Made by a program: the position numbers and the translations under genes. Under the pieces are notes generated by a model. The model worked only from the letters and a program-made list of their open reading frames with translations. It made no database searches and had not been told where the DNA came from. Of a DNA stretch of 64,000 nucleotides, positions 36,664 through 45,244 are shown in pieces (positions within the stretch are counted from its first letter, which is position 1; every line of letters starts with the position of its first letter). The stretch covers positions 1-64,000 of the forward strand of contig NZ_JAHZSS010000009.1 in assembly GCF_019457915.1 (NCBI RefSeq). The letters run 5' to 3'. The stretch is from Neiella holothuriorum. GTDB taxonomy: Bacteria > Pseudomonadota > Gammaproteobacteria > Enterobacterales > Neiellaceae.

Positions 36664-37113
36664 ATGTCACTGAAATATCGTATTAACTCACCTGTGACGG
36701 TGGGCCAATTTTTGCATTTGCTTCATGAATCCGAATTAGCAAATCGTCGGCCAGTTAATGATCTCAGCTGTATGCAAGGCATGTTGAAGCACAGTAACTT
36801 AATCGTTTCGGCATGGGATAACGAAGAGCTTGTCGGCATTGCGCGCTCTATGACCGACTTTCACTATGCTTGCTATTTATCGGATTTGGCCGTGAGTAAG
36901 GCCTATCAAGGGCATTTGATTGGCTACAACTTGCAAGTATTAACGCAGCAGCAGTTAGGCGAGAACTGCAAATTGATTTTATTAGCTGCGCCGGGTTTAG
37001 ATGATTATTACGCCAGCATTGGTTATCAGAAACATGATAACTGCTGGGTGTTGCCACGCGCCGAAAGTCTAAGTCAGCGAGGCTATAGCCCCAGCGTCAA
37101 ACAACTTAGGTAA
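36664..37113 (+). CDS. GNAT family N-acetyltransferase
   Basis: 149 residues from the ATG at 36664, GGATGG 6 bases upstream (in-frame ATGs at 36655 and 36634 are alternatives). A compact GNAT domain: SNLIVSAWDNEELVGIARSMTDF, CYLSDLAVSKAYQGHLIGYNLQVL (strand beta-4 and pyrophosphate loop region) and LLAAPGLDDYYASIGYQKHDNCW. The Q/R-x-x-G-x-G/A acetyl-CoA loop is degenerate (YQGHLIG), but similar small GNATs retain it so. The acetyl acceptor is unknown. It is convergent with the PqiC-like lipoprotein gene, 9 bases away. Confidence 0.85.
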   Translation: MSLKYRINSPVTVGQFLHLLHESELANRRPVNDLSCMQGMLKHSNLIVSAWDNEELVGIARSMTDFHYACYLSDLAVSKAYQGHLIGYNLQVLTQQQLGENCKLILLAAPGLDDYYASIGYQKHDNCWVLPRAESLSQRGYSPSVKQLR

Positions 37114-37122
37114 CCGCCATTG

Positions 37123-37716
37123 TCACTCTTGGGCTTCTGTTACTTTGACAAGCTCAGTGACTAATTGGCGGGTTAACTCCGACAGTAAACGGTTATGCCC
37201 TTCAACCAGCGATTGGTAGCTTGAATCGTTGGTTGATGTTTGTTGCTCAAAGCCTCCTTGAGCAAGCACTTGATGAGTTGGCCTGTGGTAAATTTGCCAT
37301 TGCGCCACTAGCTGAATCTCAGCGCCTCGTTCGCCATCGAATTGTAAAATCTCCAGCATCAACTGGTGGCTACTGCTATCGGGTTTCGGTAACGACCGAC
37401 TAAAACTAGAAAGGTTTGCGTTGGGAAGTTGTTGGTGTAGTGAGTGGCGCAATACCGCTGGAATTTGTTGTGGTAATGCTGAAGCCCACAACTCGGTAGC
37501 TGAGTAATGCAATTGATGATCGGAGCGGCGGTCTACAATACCACGGCGTTGCAAATGATCGGCAACTTGTACCGGCCCCACCATGAGCTCTAATTCAACC
37601 GTCAGATTGGGCGTTTCCGCCGGCGCCGGATTTAGTAAATAGTATCGAGTAGGCGCGCTGGTGGAAGAACAGGCTACCAGCTGCAGTAGCAAAAACAGGC
37701 TAACTAGGACGCGCAT
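37123..37716 (-). CDS. PqiC/ABC-type transport auxiliary lipoprotein (DUF330)
   Basis: 197 residues. Lipobox LVACSS puts Cys at residue 16; the +2 Ser suits outer-membrane sorting. The mature part PTRYYLLNP, LMVGPVQVADHLQRRGIVDRRSDHQLHYSATELWASALPQQI matches the DUF330/PqiC family, which accompanies MCE transporters and may bridge to the outer membrane. It is the fourth gene of the MCE operon, 3 bases after the MlaD-like gene. The family is well recognised, the cargo is not. Confidence 0.9.
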   Translation of the reverse strand: MRVLVSLFLLLQLVACSSTSAPTRYYLLNPAPAETPNLTVELELMVGPVQVADHLQRRGIVDRRSDHQLHYSATELWASALPQQIPAVLRHSLHQQLPNANLSSFSRSLPKPDSSSHQLMLEILQFDGERGAEIQLVAQWQIYHRPTHQVLAQGGFEQQTSTNDSSYQSLVEGHNRLLSELTRQLVTELVKVTEAQE

Positions 37717-37719
37717 GCG

Positions 37720-38718
37720 TTACTCCGACTTTCCAAAAATGATTGATTCAGGATGGCGCTGCAAATTTTCCAATAACTCATTGGTTGATTGCAGTGTTTG
37801 CTCCATTTGTTGCAAGTTTTGCTGTGCCTGATAGCGCAAATTAGAGTCACTGTTCACCATCCCTTCATAAGCTTTGAGTGTGGTTTCCGCTTGCTCTAGC
37901 GTCGTGCTCAATTGCACCACAGCTTTCTCTACATCTGGCATCACGGCAACGCCTCGATCACTAAATTGGCGGAATCGCTCGGACGAGTCCCGCACCGACG
38001 CCATACTGCTGTGAAACTGCTCGATGGTTTCGGGTAGATTGGCATTCAATTGGGTCAGCAATGTGGTCAGCTCTTTACTCGCGGTAGCCATTTCTGCGCG
38101 GAGCGTGTCGAGCGATTCGGATTCGAGCAATTGATTAATGTTGGTTAGCAATCGACTAAATTCACCACCAATCGCTCTAAAATCAACGGCCCTGATGTCT
38201 TGCAAAATGCCCTCGATTGCGGCACCTGCTTCATCAAATTGCGAAGGAAGAAGCGGGATCTGGGTGATGTCCGTTTTGATGTCGATGGTGCGGCCAACCG
38301 AGCTTTGATTCACCTCTAGCTCGATCATTAACTGACCGGTCACTAAGCTGCGGGGCACTAAACGAGCTTGAATATGGTCAACAATCGCTTCGTGAGCAGG
38401 GGTGAACATATCAACGTTGACACCACGGGAAGTTTTTAAGCCAATTTCTTTGATTTCGAGAATGACTGGGAGAACAATTTTGCCTAGTTTCTCGGAGAAG
38501 ACAACTTGAATATCAACAACTTGACCAATGGGTACACCTTGAGCGGTAACGGTTGAGCCAATATTTAAGCCTTTAATGGAGCGATCAAATACCACCACAA
38601 AGTGGTCGGTCTTTTTGAATAATGAGCCTGAGCTGAGCAATGCAACGCCAATGACCAATACCAGCAATGCGGTTGATACAAAAATTCCAATAGAACGCGC
38701 CTTGGCATGTTCATTCAT
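37720..38718 (-). CDS. MCE (MlaD) family substrate-binding protein
   Basis: 332 residues. One N-terminal transmembrane helix (SIGIFVSTALLVLVIGVALL) is followed by an MCE domain (VVVFDRSIKGLNIGSTVTAQGVPIGQVVDIQVVF) and a long helical C-terminal region (about 150-320) that in related proteins forms a hydrophobic needle or channel. MCE proteins carry phospholipids between membranes. It is shorter than PqiB/YebT, with a single MCE domain like MlaD but a longer helical tail. Coupled to the ATPase gene by a 4-bp overlap. Confidence 0.92.
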   Translation of the reverse strand: MNEHAKARSIGIFVSTALLVLVIGVALLSSGSLFKKTDHFVVVFDRSIKGLNIGSTVTAQGVPIGQVVDIQVVFSEKLGKIVLPVILEIKEIGLKTSRGVNVDMFTPAHEAIVDHIQARLVPRSLVTGQLMIELEVNQSSVGRTIDIKTDITQIPLLPSQFDEAGAAIEGILQDIRAVDFRAIGGEFSRLLTNINQLLESESLDTLRAEMATASKELTTLLTQLNANLPETIEQFHSSMASVRDSSERFRQFSDRGVAVMPDVEKAVVQLSTTLEQAETTLKAYEGMVNSDSNLRYQAQQNLQQMEQTLQSTNELLENLQRHPESIIFGKSE

Positions 38719-39491
38719 GAGGTAATGCTCCCTGTAGGGGCTTGCCGCTCGCCGCGGGTTAAAAATCGTTGAATCTGCGGTAGTTCACAGCTCGCGAGTA
38801 ATTGCTTCGGATCGCCTGTTGCCAGTTGGGTTTTGGTTTCAGGATCGAGAAACACCGAATTGTCTCCAATGGCAAAAATACTCGCTAATTCATGGGTCAC
38901 GATGACAATGGTCGCGCCTAAGCTATCGCGTAATTCTAGAATCAAATCATCAAGTAAGCGCGCACTAATTGGGTCTAAACCGGCCGAAGGTTCATCAAAA
39001 AACAGCACTTCGGGATCAAGCGCAATAGCTCGAGCTAATGCGGCACGTTTCCGCATGCCGCCACTAATTTCCGAAGGCATAAAGTGTTGATACGGCTCTA
39101 GCCCAACCAGCGCCAACTTATAGCGCACTAAATCATCAATTTCTGATGGTTTGAGGGGGGTGAACTGCTGCAGTGGTAGCGCAACATTTTCGCCAAGGGT
39201 GAGCGAGCTTAACAAGGCGCCGGCTTGGTATGTAATGCCAAATCGGCGCAATAAATTGCGTCTTTCCTGCTCGTCAATATGCCACAAGCTTTTGCCTGCA
39301 AATAAAACTTCACCTTGGGCAGGTCGATTGAGGCCAATCAAATGCTTCATCAAGGTACTTTTACCGCAGCCACTGCCGCCCATAATGACAAAAATATCGC
39401 CACGGTTAATGGTGAAATTCAGGTCGCGTTGAACCACCATGGGGCCATATGCCATGGTCAGATTGTTCACTTCAATGTGAGATTGGCTCAT
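38715..39491 (-). CDS. MlaF-like ABC transporter ATPase
   Basis: 258 residues. Walker A GGSGCGKSTLMKHLIGL, Q-loop YQAGALLSSLTLGENVALPL, signature SGGMRKRAALARAIALDPEVLFFDEPSAGLDP and the H-loop THEL are all intact. The MlaF-type signature SGGM(R/K)(K/R)R supports membership of a lipid-transport (MCE) system. It overlaps both neighbours by 4 bp, so permease, ATPase and MCE protein are translated together. Confidence 0.95.
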   Translation of the reverse strand: MSQSHIEVNNLTMAYGPMVVQRDLNFTINRGDIFVIMGGSGCGKSTLMKHLIGLNRPAQGEVLFAGKSLWHIDEQERRNLLRRFGITYQAGALLSSLTLGENVALPLQQFTPLKPSEIDDLVRYKLALVGLEPYQHFMPSEISGGMRKRAALARAIALDPEVLFFDEPSAGLDPISARLLDDLILELRDSLGATIVIVTHELASIFAIGDNSVFLDPETKTQLATGDPKQLLASCELPQIQRFLTRGERQAPTGSITS

Positions 39492-40627
39492 AGGCCGAGC
39501 ACCGTGAGCAATATGGTCACCACCGAATCGACGACAATAATGGCAACAATGGCGTGTACCACCGCCAGCGTTGTTGCCTTACCGACGGCAGTTGCACTGC
39601 GGCCACAGTTAAGGCCATGAATACAGCCCGACATGACAATGACAAGCGCAAACAAAATCGATTTCGCTAAACCAATGGCGTAATGGTAAAGGGCTACCGT
39701 ATCGGACATTTGCTTAATATAAAGCAGCCAACCGATATCAAGCATGAGGGATGAAACCAGCGCGCCGCCAAGTATGCCCATGGCAATGGAGAAAATGGTT
39801 AATAGCGGCAACATGATCAACATGGCGGTGACACGCGGAAGCACCAGGAATTCAACGTCTGACAGGCCCATGGTTTTGAGCGCATCAACTTCTTCATTGA
39901 CTTGCATGCTGCCAATTTGAGCGGCATAGGCTGCGCCAGTGCGACCGGCCATGATGATTGCCGTCATCATGGCGCCCATTTCACGGCCCATGCCTAACCC
40001 AACAAGGCTGGCAACATAGATTTCTGCGCCGAATTGGCGTAATTGCACAGCCCCCACAAAGGCCAGAATGACGCCGACCAAAAGACTAATTAAGGCAACA
40101 ATTTTGAAGGAGCCTGGCCCGGCATCTTGCAAAAAGAGTCGAACATCTTCACTGCGATAGCGTGCCTGACCTTTAACCAAACGTACGAGTGCCATGGTGA
40201 GGTGGCCCAGAAAATCGAGGATGTAATCGAGGTTACGCAGTGACGATTGAACGTTTTTGCCAATGCGCTCAAACAAAGAAAGCTTAGGTTTGGTGCTTTT
40301 ATCGGTATTGCGAGTGGGGTAGCTATCGGCCAACTGCATTAATCGCAGAACGCCTTGTGGCAAGCTTGCCAATTCAAGTTCAACATTTAATTCTTGGCAC
40401 AGGTTGCGCAGTTCGCGCAGCATACTCATCAATGACGAATCCCAGCGACCAAGCTGATCGCCATCAACAACCAAGCGCTGCCATGAAGGTGCGGGTGCTA
40501 GCTGCTGGCGCAGTTGTTCACCATTGAGCAGTCCGTCATCGATTCGCCAATCCCCTAGCAGCGATAAGCGAGCCTCGGTTTGATCGGCGGTTGTTGACAC
40601 AACAAGCTTGCGACTCTGCTCGGACAA
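39488..40627 (-). CDS. MlaE-like permease with N-terminal STAS domain
   Basis: 379 residues. The first 100 (LSLLGDWRIDDGLLNGEQLRQQL, RLVVDGDQLGRWDSSLMSMLRELRNLC) form a STAS-type domain, which in the classical Mla system is a separate protein (MlaB). The rest is the MlaE permease: FGAEIYVASLVGLGMGREMGAMMTAIIMAGRTGAAYAAQIGSMQVNEEVDALKTMGL. The fusion provides an obligate MlaB-like regulator in cis. First gene of a four-gene operon (permease, ATPase, MCE protein, lipoprotein) probably moving phospholipid across the envelope; the direction is not established by sequence. Confidence 0.93.
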   Translation of the reverse strand: MSEQSRKLVVSTTADQTEARLSLLGDWRIDDGLLNGEQLRQQLAPAPSWQRLVVDGDQLGRWDSSLMSMLRELRNLCQELNVELELASLPQGVLRLMQLADSYPTRNTDKSTKPKLSLFERIGKNVQSSLRNLDYILDFLGHLTMALVRLVKGQARYRSEDVRLFLQDAGPGSFKIVALISLLVGVILAFVGAVQLRQFGAEIYVASLVGLGMGREMGAMMTAIIMAGRTGAAYAAQIGSMQVNEEVDALKTMGLSDVEFLVLPRVTAMLIMLPLLTIFSIAMGILGGALVSSLMLDIGWLLYIKQMSDTVALYHYAIGLAKSILFALVIVMSGCIHGLNCGRSATAVGKATTLAVVHAIVAIIVVDSVVTILLTVLGL

Positions 40628-40948
40628 CCGACTTTCTCCTTTAGATGAGTAAATTTTACAAATAACATCAACAAGCTAGTGGAATGGCTATGGGGCGTCA
40701 AGGTACCTTTTTAATCGCTGCGAACGGTTAATGCCGTTGTGGAACTGATTCGTCGCAGGCGAGGGGCGTTGGCAAACGAACCGCCAAACTTACTGGCAGC
40801 GCGGAAGCAATCTAACGGGGGATGCTGACACAGCATAATTTTAATATGAATGAAAAGGTTCATTAATTAGTCAAGTTGCTGATTTATCTTATTCTTCTAT
40901 ACTGCCTGCAAAGCAATTGGACTGTACGATTTATTCTGGAGAGAACAC
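40628..40948 (+). promoter_or_regulatory. Divergent intergenic region with gltS promoter
   Basis: 321 bases between the MCE operon and gltS. TTGCTG (40876-40881), 16 bp, TATACT (40898-40903) is a good promoter for gltS, 46 bases before its ATG; GGAGAG at 40938-40943 is the ribosome site. No clear MCE-operon promoter was identified. Confidence 0.6.
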
Positions 40949-42178
40949 ATGGGAATTGAACTGGTTGATAGCGTGCTGAGCCTCAGCAGCTTCCTAACCT
41001 TGACCATTGGTATTGTCGTGTTATTTGTGGGGCGGCGACTCAATCAGTCTGTTGGCTTCTTAAAAGAATTTAGTATTCCTGAGCCCGTAAGTGGCGGCAT
41101 TCTATTCTCTGTGTTGTTCGGCTTGGTATATGCCGTTAGCGGCATTGAAGTTGAGTTCGATCTGCAAGCGCGCGACATCCTGCTGATTTACTTCTTTACC
41201 ACCATTGGTATTAATTCCAGCCTGAAAGATTTGCTCAAAGGCGGTATGCCGCTGATTATTTTGCTGGCTGTCACCATCGGTTACATGGCGCTACAAAATT
41301 TAACGGGTATTGGCATTGCCTCAATCTTTGGCTTGGAAGCGCCGGTTGGCTTGTTGGGAGGCTCGGTGTCGCTTATTGGTGGCCATGGTACTGCTATCGC
41401 TTGGGCGCCGAAGATTCAAGAAGGTTTTGGGGTCACTAATGCCATGGAAATTGGCATTGCCAGCGCAACATTTGGCTTGATCCTCGCCAGCTTAATGGGT
41501 GGTCCGATTGCCAAATTTCTCATCAACCGCCATAACCTGACACCAAACAAAGAAGAAGCGTTAGACATAGGCGTGTCAGATAAAAAGAGTGAGAGCCAAA
41601 TTACAGCGTTTGAGTTTTTAGATGCTGTGCTTGCCCTTCATGTTTGTGGCATTGCTGGTGTGCTTCTTAACGAAGGCGTATCGCAACTGGGATTAGACTT
41701 ACCACTGTTTGTGACATGCTTGTTCGCCGGTATCATCATTTCGAATATCATTCCTGATAACTTTCCGCGTATCTCTGGTACCAAATGGCCTAGCCGCAAA
41801 CCAGCGGTGGCTTTAATTGCAGACTTGGCGTTGGGTACGTTTTTGGCAATGTCACTGATGAGTATGCAACTGTGGACGCTGATTGACTTAGCTGGCCCTA
41901 TTTTCACCATCTTGGCTGCTCAGTTTATTATTGCGATTATGGTCAACATATTCATCGTGTTCCCAGCGATGGGTAAAAACTACGATGCTGCTGTGGTGTG
42001 CTCGGGCTTTGGTGGTATTTCCCTCGGCTCCACGCCAACGGCCATGGCTAACATGTCAGCTGTTTCCCAGCGTTACGGTAACTCCCACCTCGCATTTATT
42101 ATCGTGCCGTTAGTGTGCGCGTTCTTTATTGACTTGGTGAATGCGCTGATGATTCCGTTCTTCTTAGCGAACTTCTAA
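40949..42178 (+). CDS. gltS: Sodium/glutamate symporter
   Basis: 409 residues, polytopic inner-membrane protein. GltS imports glutamate with sodium. Visible: LVDSVLSLSSFLTLTIGIVVLFVGRRLN at the N-terminus, PVSGGILFSV, FFTTIGINSSLKDLLKGG, and the two inverted re-entrant GxGT/GG motifs LGGSVSLIGGHGTAIAW and CSGFGGISLGSTPTAMANM. Family length matches. It is the last clear backbone gene; an ideal terminator follows and the accessory island begins after it. Confidence 0.96.
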   Translation: MGIELVDSVLSLSSFLTLTIGIVVLFVGRRLNQSVGFLKEFSIPEPVSGGILFSVLFGLVYAVSGIEVEFDLQARDILLIYFFTTIGINSSLKDLLKGGMPLIILLAVTIGYMALQNLTGIGIASIFGLEAPVGLLGGSVSLIGGHGTAIAWAPKIQEGFGVTNAMEIGIASATFGLILASLMGGPIAKFLINRHNLTPNKEEALDIGVSDKKSESQITAFEFLDAVLALHVCGIAGVLLNEGVSQLGLDLPLFVTCLFAGIIISNIIPDNFPRISGTKWPSRKPAVALIADLALGTFLAMSLMSMQLWTLIDLAGPIFTILAAQFIIAIMVNIFIVFPAMGKNYDAAVVCSGFGGISLGSTPTAMANMSAVSQRYGNSHLAFIIVPLVCAFFIDLVNALMIPFFLANF

Positions 42179-42198
42179 ACCGCTAATCGAAACCCATT

Positions 42199-42228
42199 AA
42201 AAAAGGAGCTGAATTCAGCTCCTTTTTT
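42199..42228 (+). terminator. Perfect-stem intrinsic terminator of gltS
   Basis: AAAAAAGGAGCTGAA and TTCAGCTCCTTTTTT form a perfect 15-bp palindrome, 20 bases after the stop. Confidence 0.95.
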
Positions 42229-42261
42229 GTACCCGTATTTTAGGTTTTAAGTTGATGGGTT

Positions 42262-42452
42262 ACTCAATGTTCTGGATCTGCTCATTGAGTAGCGGTCTAG
42301 ACCCTAACAAACTCAATGAGTTATCGAAAAGAAACCGTTCAAAAATGCTTGTTTGCCCACCAAACTGCCCACCACTTGCCTCTGGCTTTTACTAAATCTT
42401 AGTGGTTAGCAATGGAAAAGCAGTGCCGTTTTTATGCTGCTGTTAGGGTCTA
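42262..42452. repeat. Nested inverted repeats at the backbone/island junction
   Basis: ACTCAATG (42262-42269) pairs with CATTGAGT (42283-42290), and a third copy ACTCAATGAG lies at 42311-42320. TAGACCCTAACA (42298-42309) pairs perfectly with TGTTAGGGTCTA (42441-42452). The 345-bp stretch between gltS and hipB has no gene; these repeats could mark an insertion boundary or a folded RNA. Confidence 0.6.
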
Positions 42453-42508
42453 AAAATAGCAGTTTAGAAAGGCTTTATCGAGTGATTTTTCAACAATTCA
42501 CCCAGCAA

Positions 42509-42567
42509 TGGATATGATAGTATCCACTTTGTGTTTTTTTTGGCTATAATGGGTATAACTGTATCCA
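42509..42567 (+). promoter_or_regulatory. hipBA-1 promoter with two HipB-type operators
   Basis: TGGATATGATAGTATCCA (42509-42526, perfect TGGATA-N6-TATCCA) and TGGGTATAACTGTATCCA (42550-42567), centres 41 bp apart. TATAAT (42545-42550) lies between, so one operator covers the -35 position and the other the start site: repression by HipB is expected. Confidence 0.82.
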
Positions 42568-42581
42568 TTTAGTCTTTGCGG

Positions 42582-42872
42582 ATGAATTTTACCTTACTTG
42601 ATGATACCGATGTAAGCCAAGCTTATGCGGCTTATTTACGTGAGTTACGCAAGCAGGCAAAGCTGTCGCGCGCTGCATTGGCTGAGCGAAGCTGCGTACC
42701 TGCGGCCACCATTAAGAAATTTGAGCTGACCGGGCAAATTTCATTTCGTCAATTGCTGTTGCTATGGCAGACCCTTGATTCGCTAGATAGGCTTTATCAG
42801 CTCACGCAACTTAGCAAAGAACGCGCTGCTATACCCACGAGTATTGATGAGGTGCTAAAAGATGAGTTTTAA
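42582..42872 (+). CDS. hipB: HipB-like XRE antitoxin/regulator (system 1)
   Basis: 96 residues from the ATG at 42582; the leader is only about 25 nt and no strong ribosome site is visible. An XRE helix-turn-helix occupies about 18-70 (YAAYLRELRKQAKLSRAALAERSCVPAATIKKFELTGQISFRQLLLL). Antitoxin and autorepressor of the HipA kinase encoded 11 bp overlapping downstream. Two GGATA/TATCC operators flank its promoter. The C-terminus ends in VLKDEF. Confidence 0.9.
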   Translation: MNFTLLDDTDVSQAYAAYLRELRKQAKLSRAALAERSCVPAATIKKFELTGQISFRQLLLLWQTLDSLDRLYQLTQLSKERAAIPTSIDEVLKDEF

Positions 42873-44211
42873 ACCGATTCAGAAGCTTAATGTTACTCGT
42901 ACGCTAAGCTCAGGTGAGCAGATCTCTGTTGGAGTCTTGGCGCAGAATCGGCAAGGCGTTTTTTTTCAGTATGCTGACGACTATTTGCAGCAGTTTGGCA
43001 ATTTATCACCGTTTACCTTGCAGTCGAATACGCAAGTTCAAGCCGCCCCTAAAGCGCCGCACCAAGGTGTACATGGCGTATTTGGAGATTGTTTGCCCGA
43101 TGGTTGGGGCATGTTGTTACAAGATCGTATTTTCCGGCAAAAGGGCATCCTACCTAATCAATTAACTGCGATGGATAGACTGGCCTTTGTCGGTGATAAA
43201 GGCATGGGAGCATTGTCTTTTTCTCCGGTGTCTGAGTTTTCAGCCACCACGCATGCGAATATTGATTTAGCTACTTTAGGCCTAGAAGCACAAACCCTGT
43301 TCGATTCTTCAATGTCAGATTATATGGATGATAATCACGATGAGTTAGATGGGCATACGCAACAGGTTTTGGCTGCATTGGTCGCGGGTGGAAGTTCGGG
43401 CGGAGCAAGGCCCAAGGCGCAGATTTATATGCCTGCTGGGGAAACTCAGCATTGTCGAACCTTTGCTCAGCCTGGAGATGAGGCTTGGCTGATTAAGTTT
43501 ACCTCGAAAAATCTCGCGCTCGGGCATGAAGAAGGTTTGTGTGAGGCGGTTTATTTACAAATGGCAGAACTTGCTAAGTGTCAACCGCCGCAATGGCAAC
43601 TCATTGAAGCACCAACTACAAGCGGTGCGCCTGCCTGGTTAGCGCTTAAGCGTTTTGATTATGGCACTGAACAGGCCGACTTAGGCAGCAAGCGCAGTGC
43701 AGGTCGGTTGCATATGCACAGCGCTTGCGGGCTACTGGATGCAGATTTTCGAACGCCAAGTTTAGATTATATTGACTTAATTAAAGCCAGCCGACAGCTC
43801 TGTAAATCTCCAGCCGCTGGGCAGCTGCAATTTCGCCGTGCCGTTTTTAACCTGCTGTCGTCTAATCAAGACGACCACAGTAAAAACTGGGCGTTTTTGC
43901 AAGCGGATGACGGTCAATGGAACCCTGCACCTTTTTACGATGTTACCTACAGCCCACATCCATTTAACGAACACGCCACTGCGTTCGGCGGTTATGGCAA
44001 AGCGCCGCCGCTTAAAGTGATGCAAAAACTAGCGACTGGTGCTGGCTTTGCGAATTGGCATGAGGCAAGGCAAGTCATTGAAGAAGTAGTAGAAGCTATT
44101 AGTCAATTTACTTATCTTGCTAAGCAACAAGGGATCAGTAAAACAACAGTGTCTGGGATTGCTAAGACATTGGATCAGCGCAAACAGGAAAATGCCGCGC
44201 TGTTTCTATAA
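42862..44211 (+). CDS. hipA: HipA-family serine/threonine kinase toxin (system 1)
   Basis: 449 residues. An N-terminal HipA couple domain (YLQQFGNLSPFTLQ, HGVFGDCLPDGWGMLLQDR) precedes the kinase C-domain with GGSSGGARPKAQ (Gly loop, 176-185), IKF (ATP Lys), catalytic N-x-D-D-H-x-K-N at 335-342 and metal-binding Asp360 in FYDVTYSP. E. coli HipA phosphorylates glutamyl-tRNA synthetase to induce dormancy; the target here is unknown. All catalytic residues are present, so the toxin should be active. The following two genes lie 18 and 10 bases after it, so it heads a probable four-gene operon. Confidence 0.92.
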   Translation: MSFKPIQKLNVTRTLSSGEQISVGVLAQNRQGVFFQYADDYLQQFGNLSPFTLQSNTQVQAAPKAPHQGVHGVFGDCLPDGWGMLLQDRIFRQKGILPNQLTAMDRLAFVGDKGMGALSFSPVSEFSATTHANIDLATLGLEAQTLFDSSMSDYMDDNHDELDGHTQQVLAALVAGGSSGGARPKAQIYMPAGETQHCRTFAQPGDEAWLIKFTSKNLALGHEEGLCEAVYLQMAELAKCQPPQWQLIEAPTTSGAPAWLALKRFDYGTEQADLGSKRSAGRLHMHSACGLLDADFRTPSLDYIDLIKASRQLCKSPAAGQLQFRRAVFNLLSSNQDDHSKNWAFLQADDGQWNPAPFYDVTYSPHPFNEHATAFGGYGKAPPLKVMQKLATGAGFANWHEARQVIEEVVEAISQFTYLAKQQGISKTTVSGIAKTLDQRKQENAALFL

Positions 44212-44229
44212 CAATAAGAAGGGACAATA

Positions 44230-45234
44230 ATGAAACTCGGCCGAAACGATCCTTGCCATTGTGGCAGTGGTAAAAAATTTAAACGTTGTTGTATGAGCAG
44301 CGTTTCCAAGCAACATGCCCAAGTCTTCGATGATGTTGAAACCATGCTGGCAATGAACCCAAATTTGAGTCTTGATGAACTCAATGCCGCTTTGCAGCAC
44401 AAAGTGCAAGAACGCAATCATCAACCTCATCCCGATTTTTGTGGCGTAACGCCAACGCAAATGGCCAATTGGCTTTATGCGCCTTTTGATGAATTAAAGT
44501 GGGTGACAATTCGCACACCCGACTCTCTTTCTGCCAGCCCAATAATGCGTTATCTAGCGCTAATTCTTGATGAGGCCATGGCACAAGAAGGCTTCTTCAA
44601 AGCCACGAATAAAGGCAACTTACCGGCTAAGTTGGTTAAACAGGCCAGTGAGTTATTGCCTGAGTTTGCCGTTGCTCAATTCGAACGTAGTATAAGCATC
44701 AGCGAGTTTTCGGGCAGCAACGAAGACAAATTTAATGCCTTGCACTACACCCGAGTACTTGCCGAAATTAGCGGTATTATTTATCGGCGCAGTGGCCGCT
44801 ACCATGTAAAAAAATCAGCGCAAAAGCAGTATCAAGCGCTAGGCATACAGGCCTTTTTCAAACCTATGTTAGAGGCCGCCATCAGCAAATATAACTGGGG
44901 TTATTTGGACAGTTTGGAATACGATGTCGACTTGCGCACTTTTTGGTTGTTTATGCTGTGGCGTATTCAAAGCCACAACAGTGTGGAGCAGCTTGTGAAA
45001 GAGGTGATGACAGCTTTCCCTGATCTATTGCTGGTATTCCCTACGGATGATTACTTCTCGCCAGAAATAAACTTAAGTATGCTCATCGAATCACGATTTA
45101 TTGAGCGATTTTTGCAGTTTTGGGGATTTGTAACGATTGACCCAAGACGTTATATAAACGCTGAACAAGTCGCCAGAGTGGTTCAGGTACAGCCTTTGTT
45201 AAAACAAACTTTTCAATTCACAATAAATAAATAG
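44230..45234 (+). CDS. SEC-C zinc-motif protein of unknown function
   Basis: 334 residues. The N-terminal motif LGRNDPCHCGSGKKFKRCC (residues 3-21) is an SEC-C zinc-binding site (C-x-C ... C-C), as found at the tail of SecA and in many accessory proteins. The remaining 310 residues are helical, without recognised domains (YLALILDEAMAQEGFFKATNKG, RYHVKKSAQKQYQALGIQAFFKPMLEAAISKY, TFWLFMLWRIQS). It starts 18 bases after hipA-1 with GAAGGGA as the ribosome site, and the next gene starts 10 bases after its stop. I cannot assign a function; placement suggests part of the hipBA unit. Confidence 0.8.
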   Translation: MKLGRNDPCHCGSGKKFKRCCMSSVSKQHAQVFDDVETMLAMNPNLSLDELNAALQHKVQERNHQPHPDFCGVTPTQMANWLYAPFDELKWVTIRTPDSLSASPIMRYLALILDEAMAQEGFFKATNKGNLPAKLVKQASELLPEFAVAQFERSISISEFSGSNEDKFNALHYTRVLAEISGIIYRRSGRYHVKKSAQKQYQALGIQAFFKPMLEAAISKYNWGYLDSLEYDVDLRTFWLFMLWRIQSHNSVEQLVKEVMTAFPDLLLVFPTDDYFSPEINLSMLIESRFIERFLQFWGFVTIDPRRYINAEQVARVVQVQPLLKQTFQFTINK

Positions 45235-45244
45235 CAAGGTCACC

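Noticed and set aside
42298-42452. Possible integron attC site formed by TAGACCCTAACA and TGTTAGGGTCTA
   Set aside because: The core sites do not fit RYYYAAC and GTTRRRY at their last or first base, and no integrase gene or cassette array is near.
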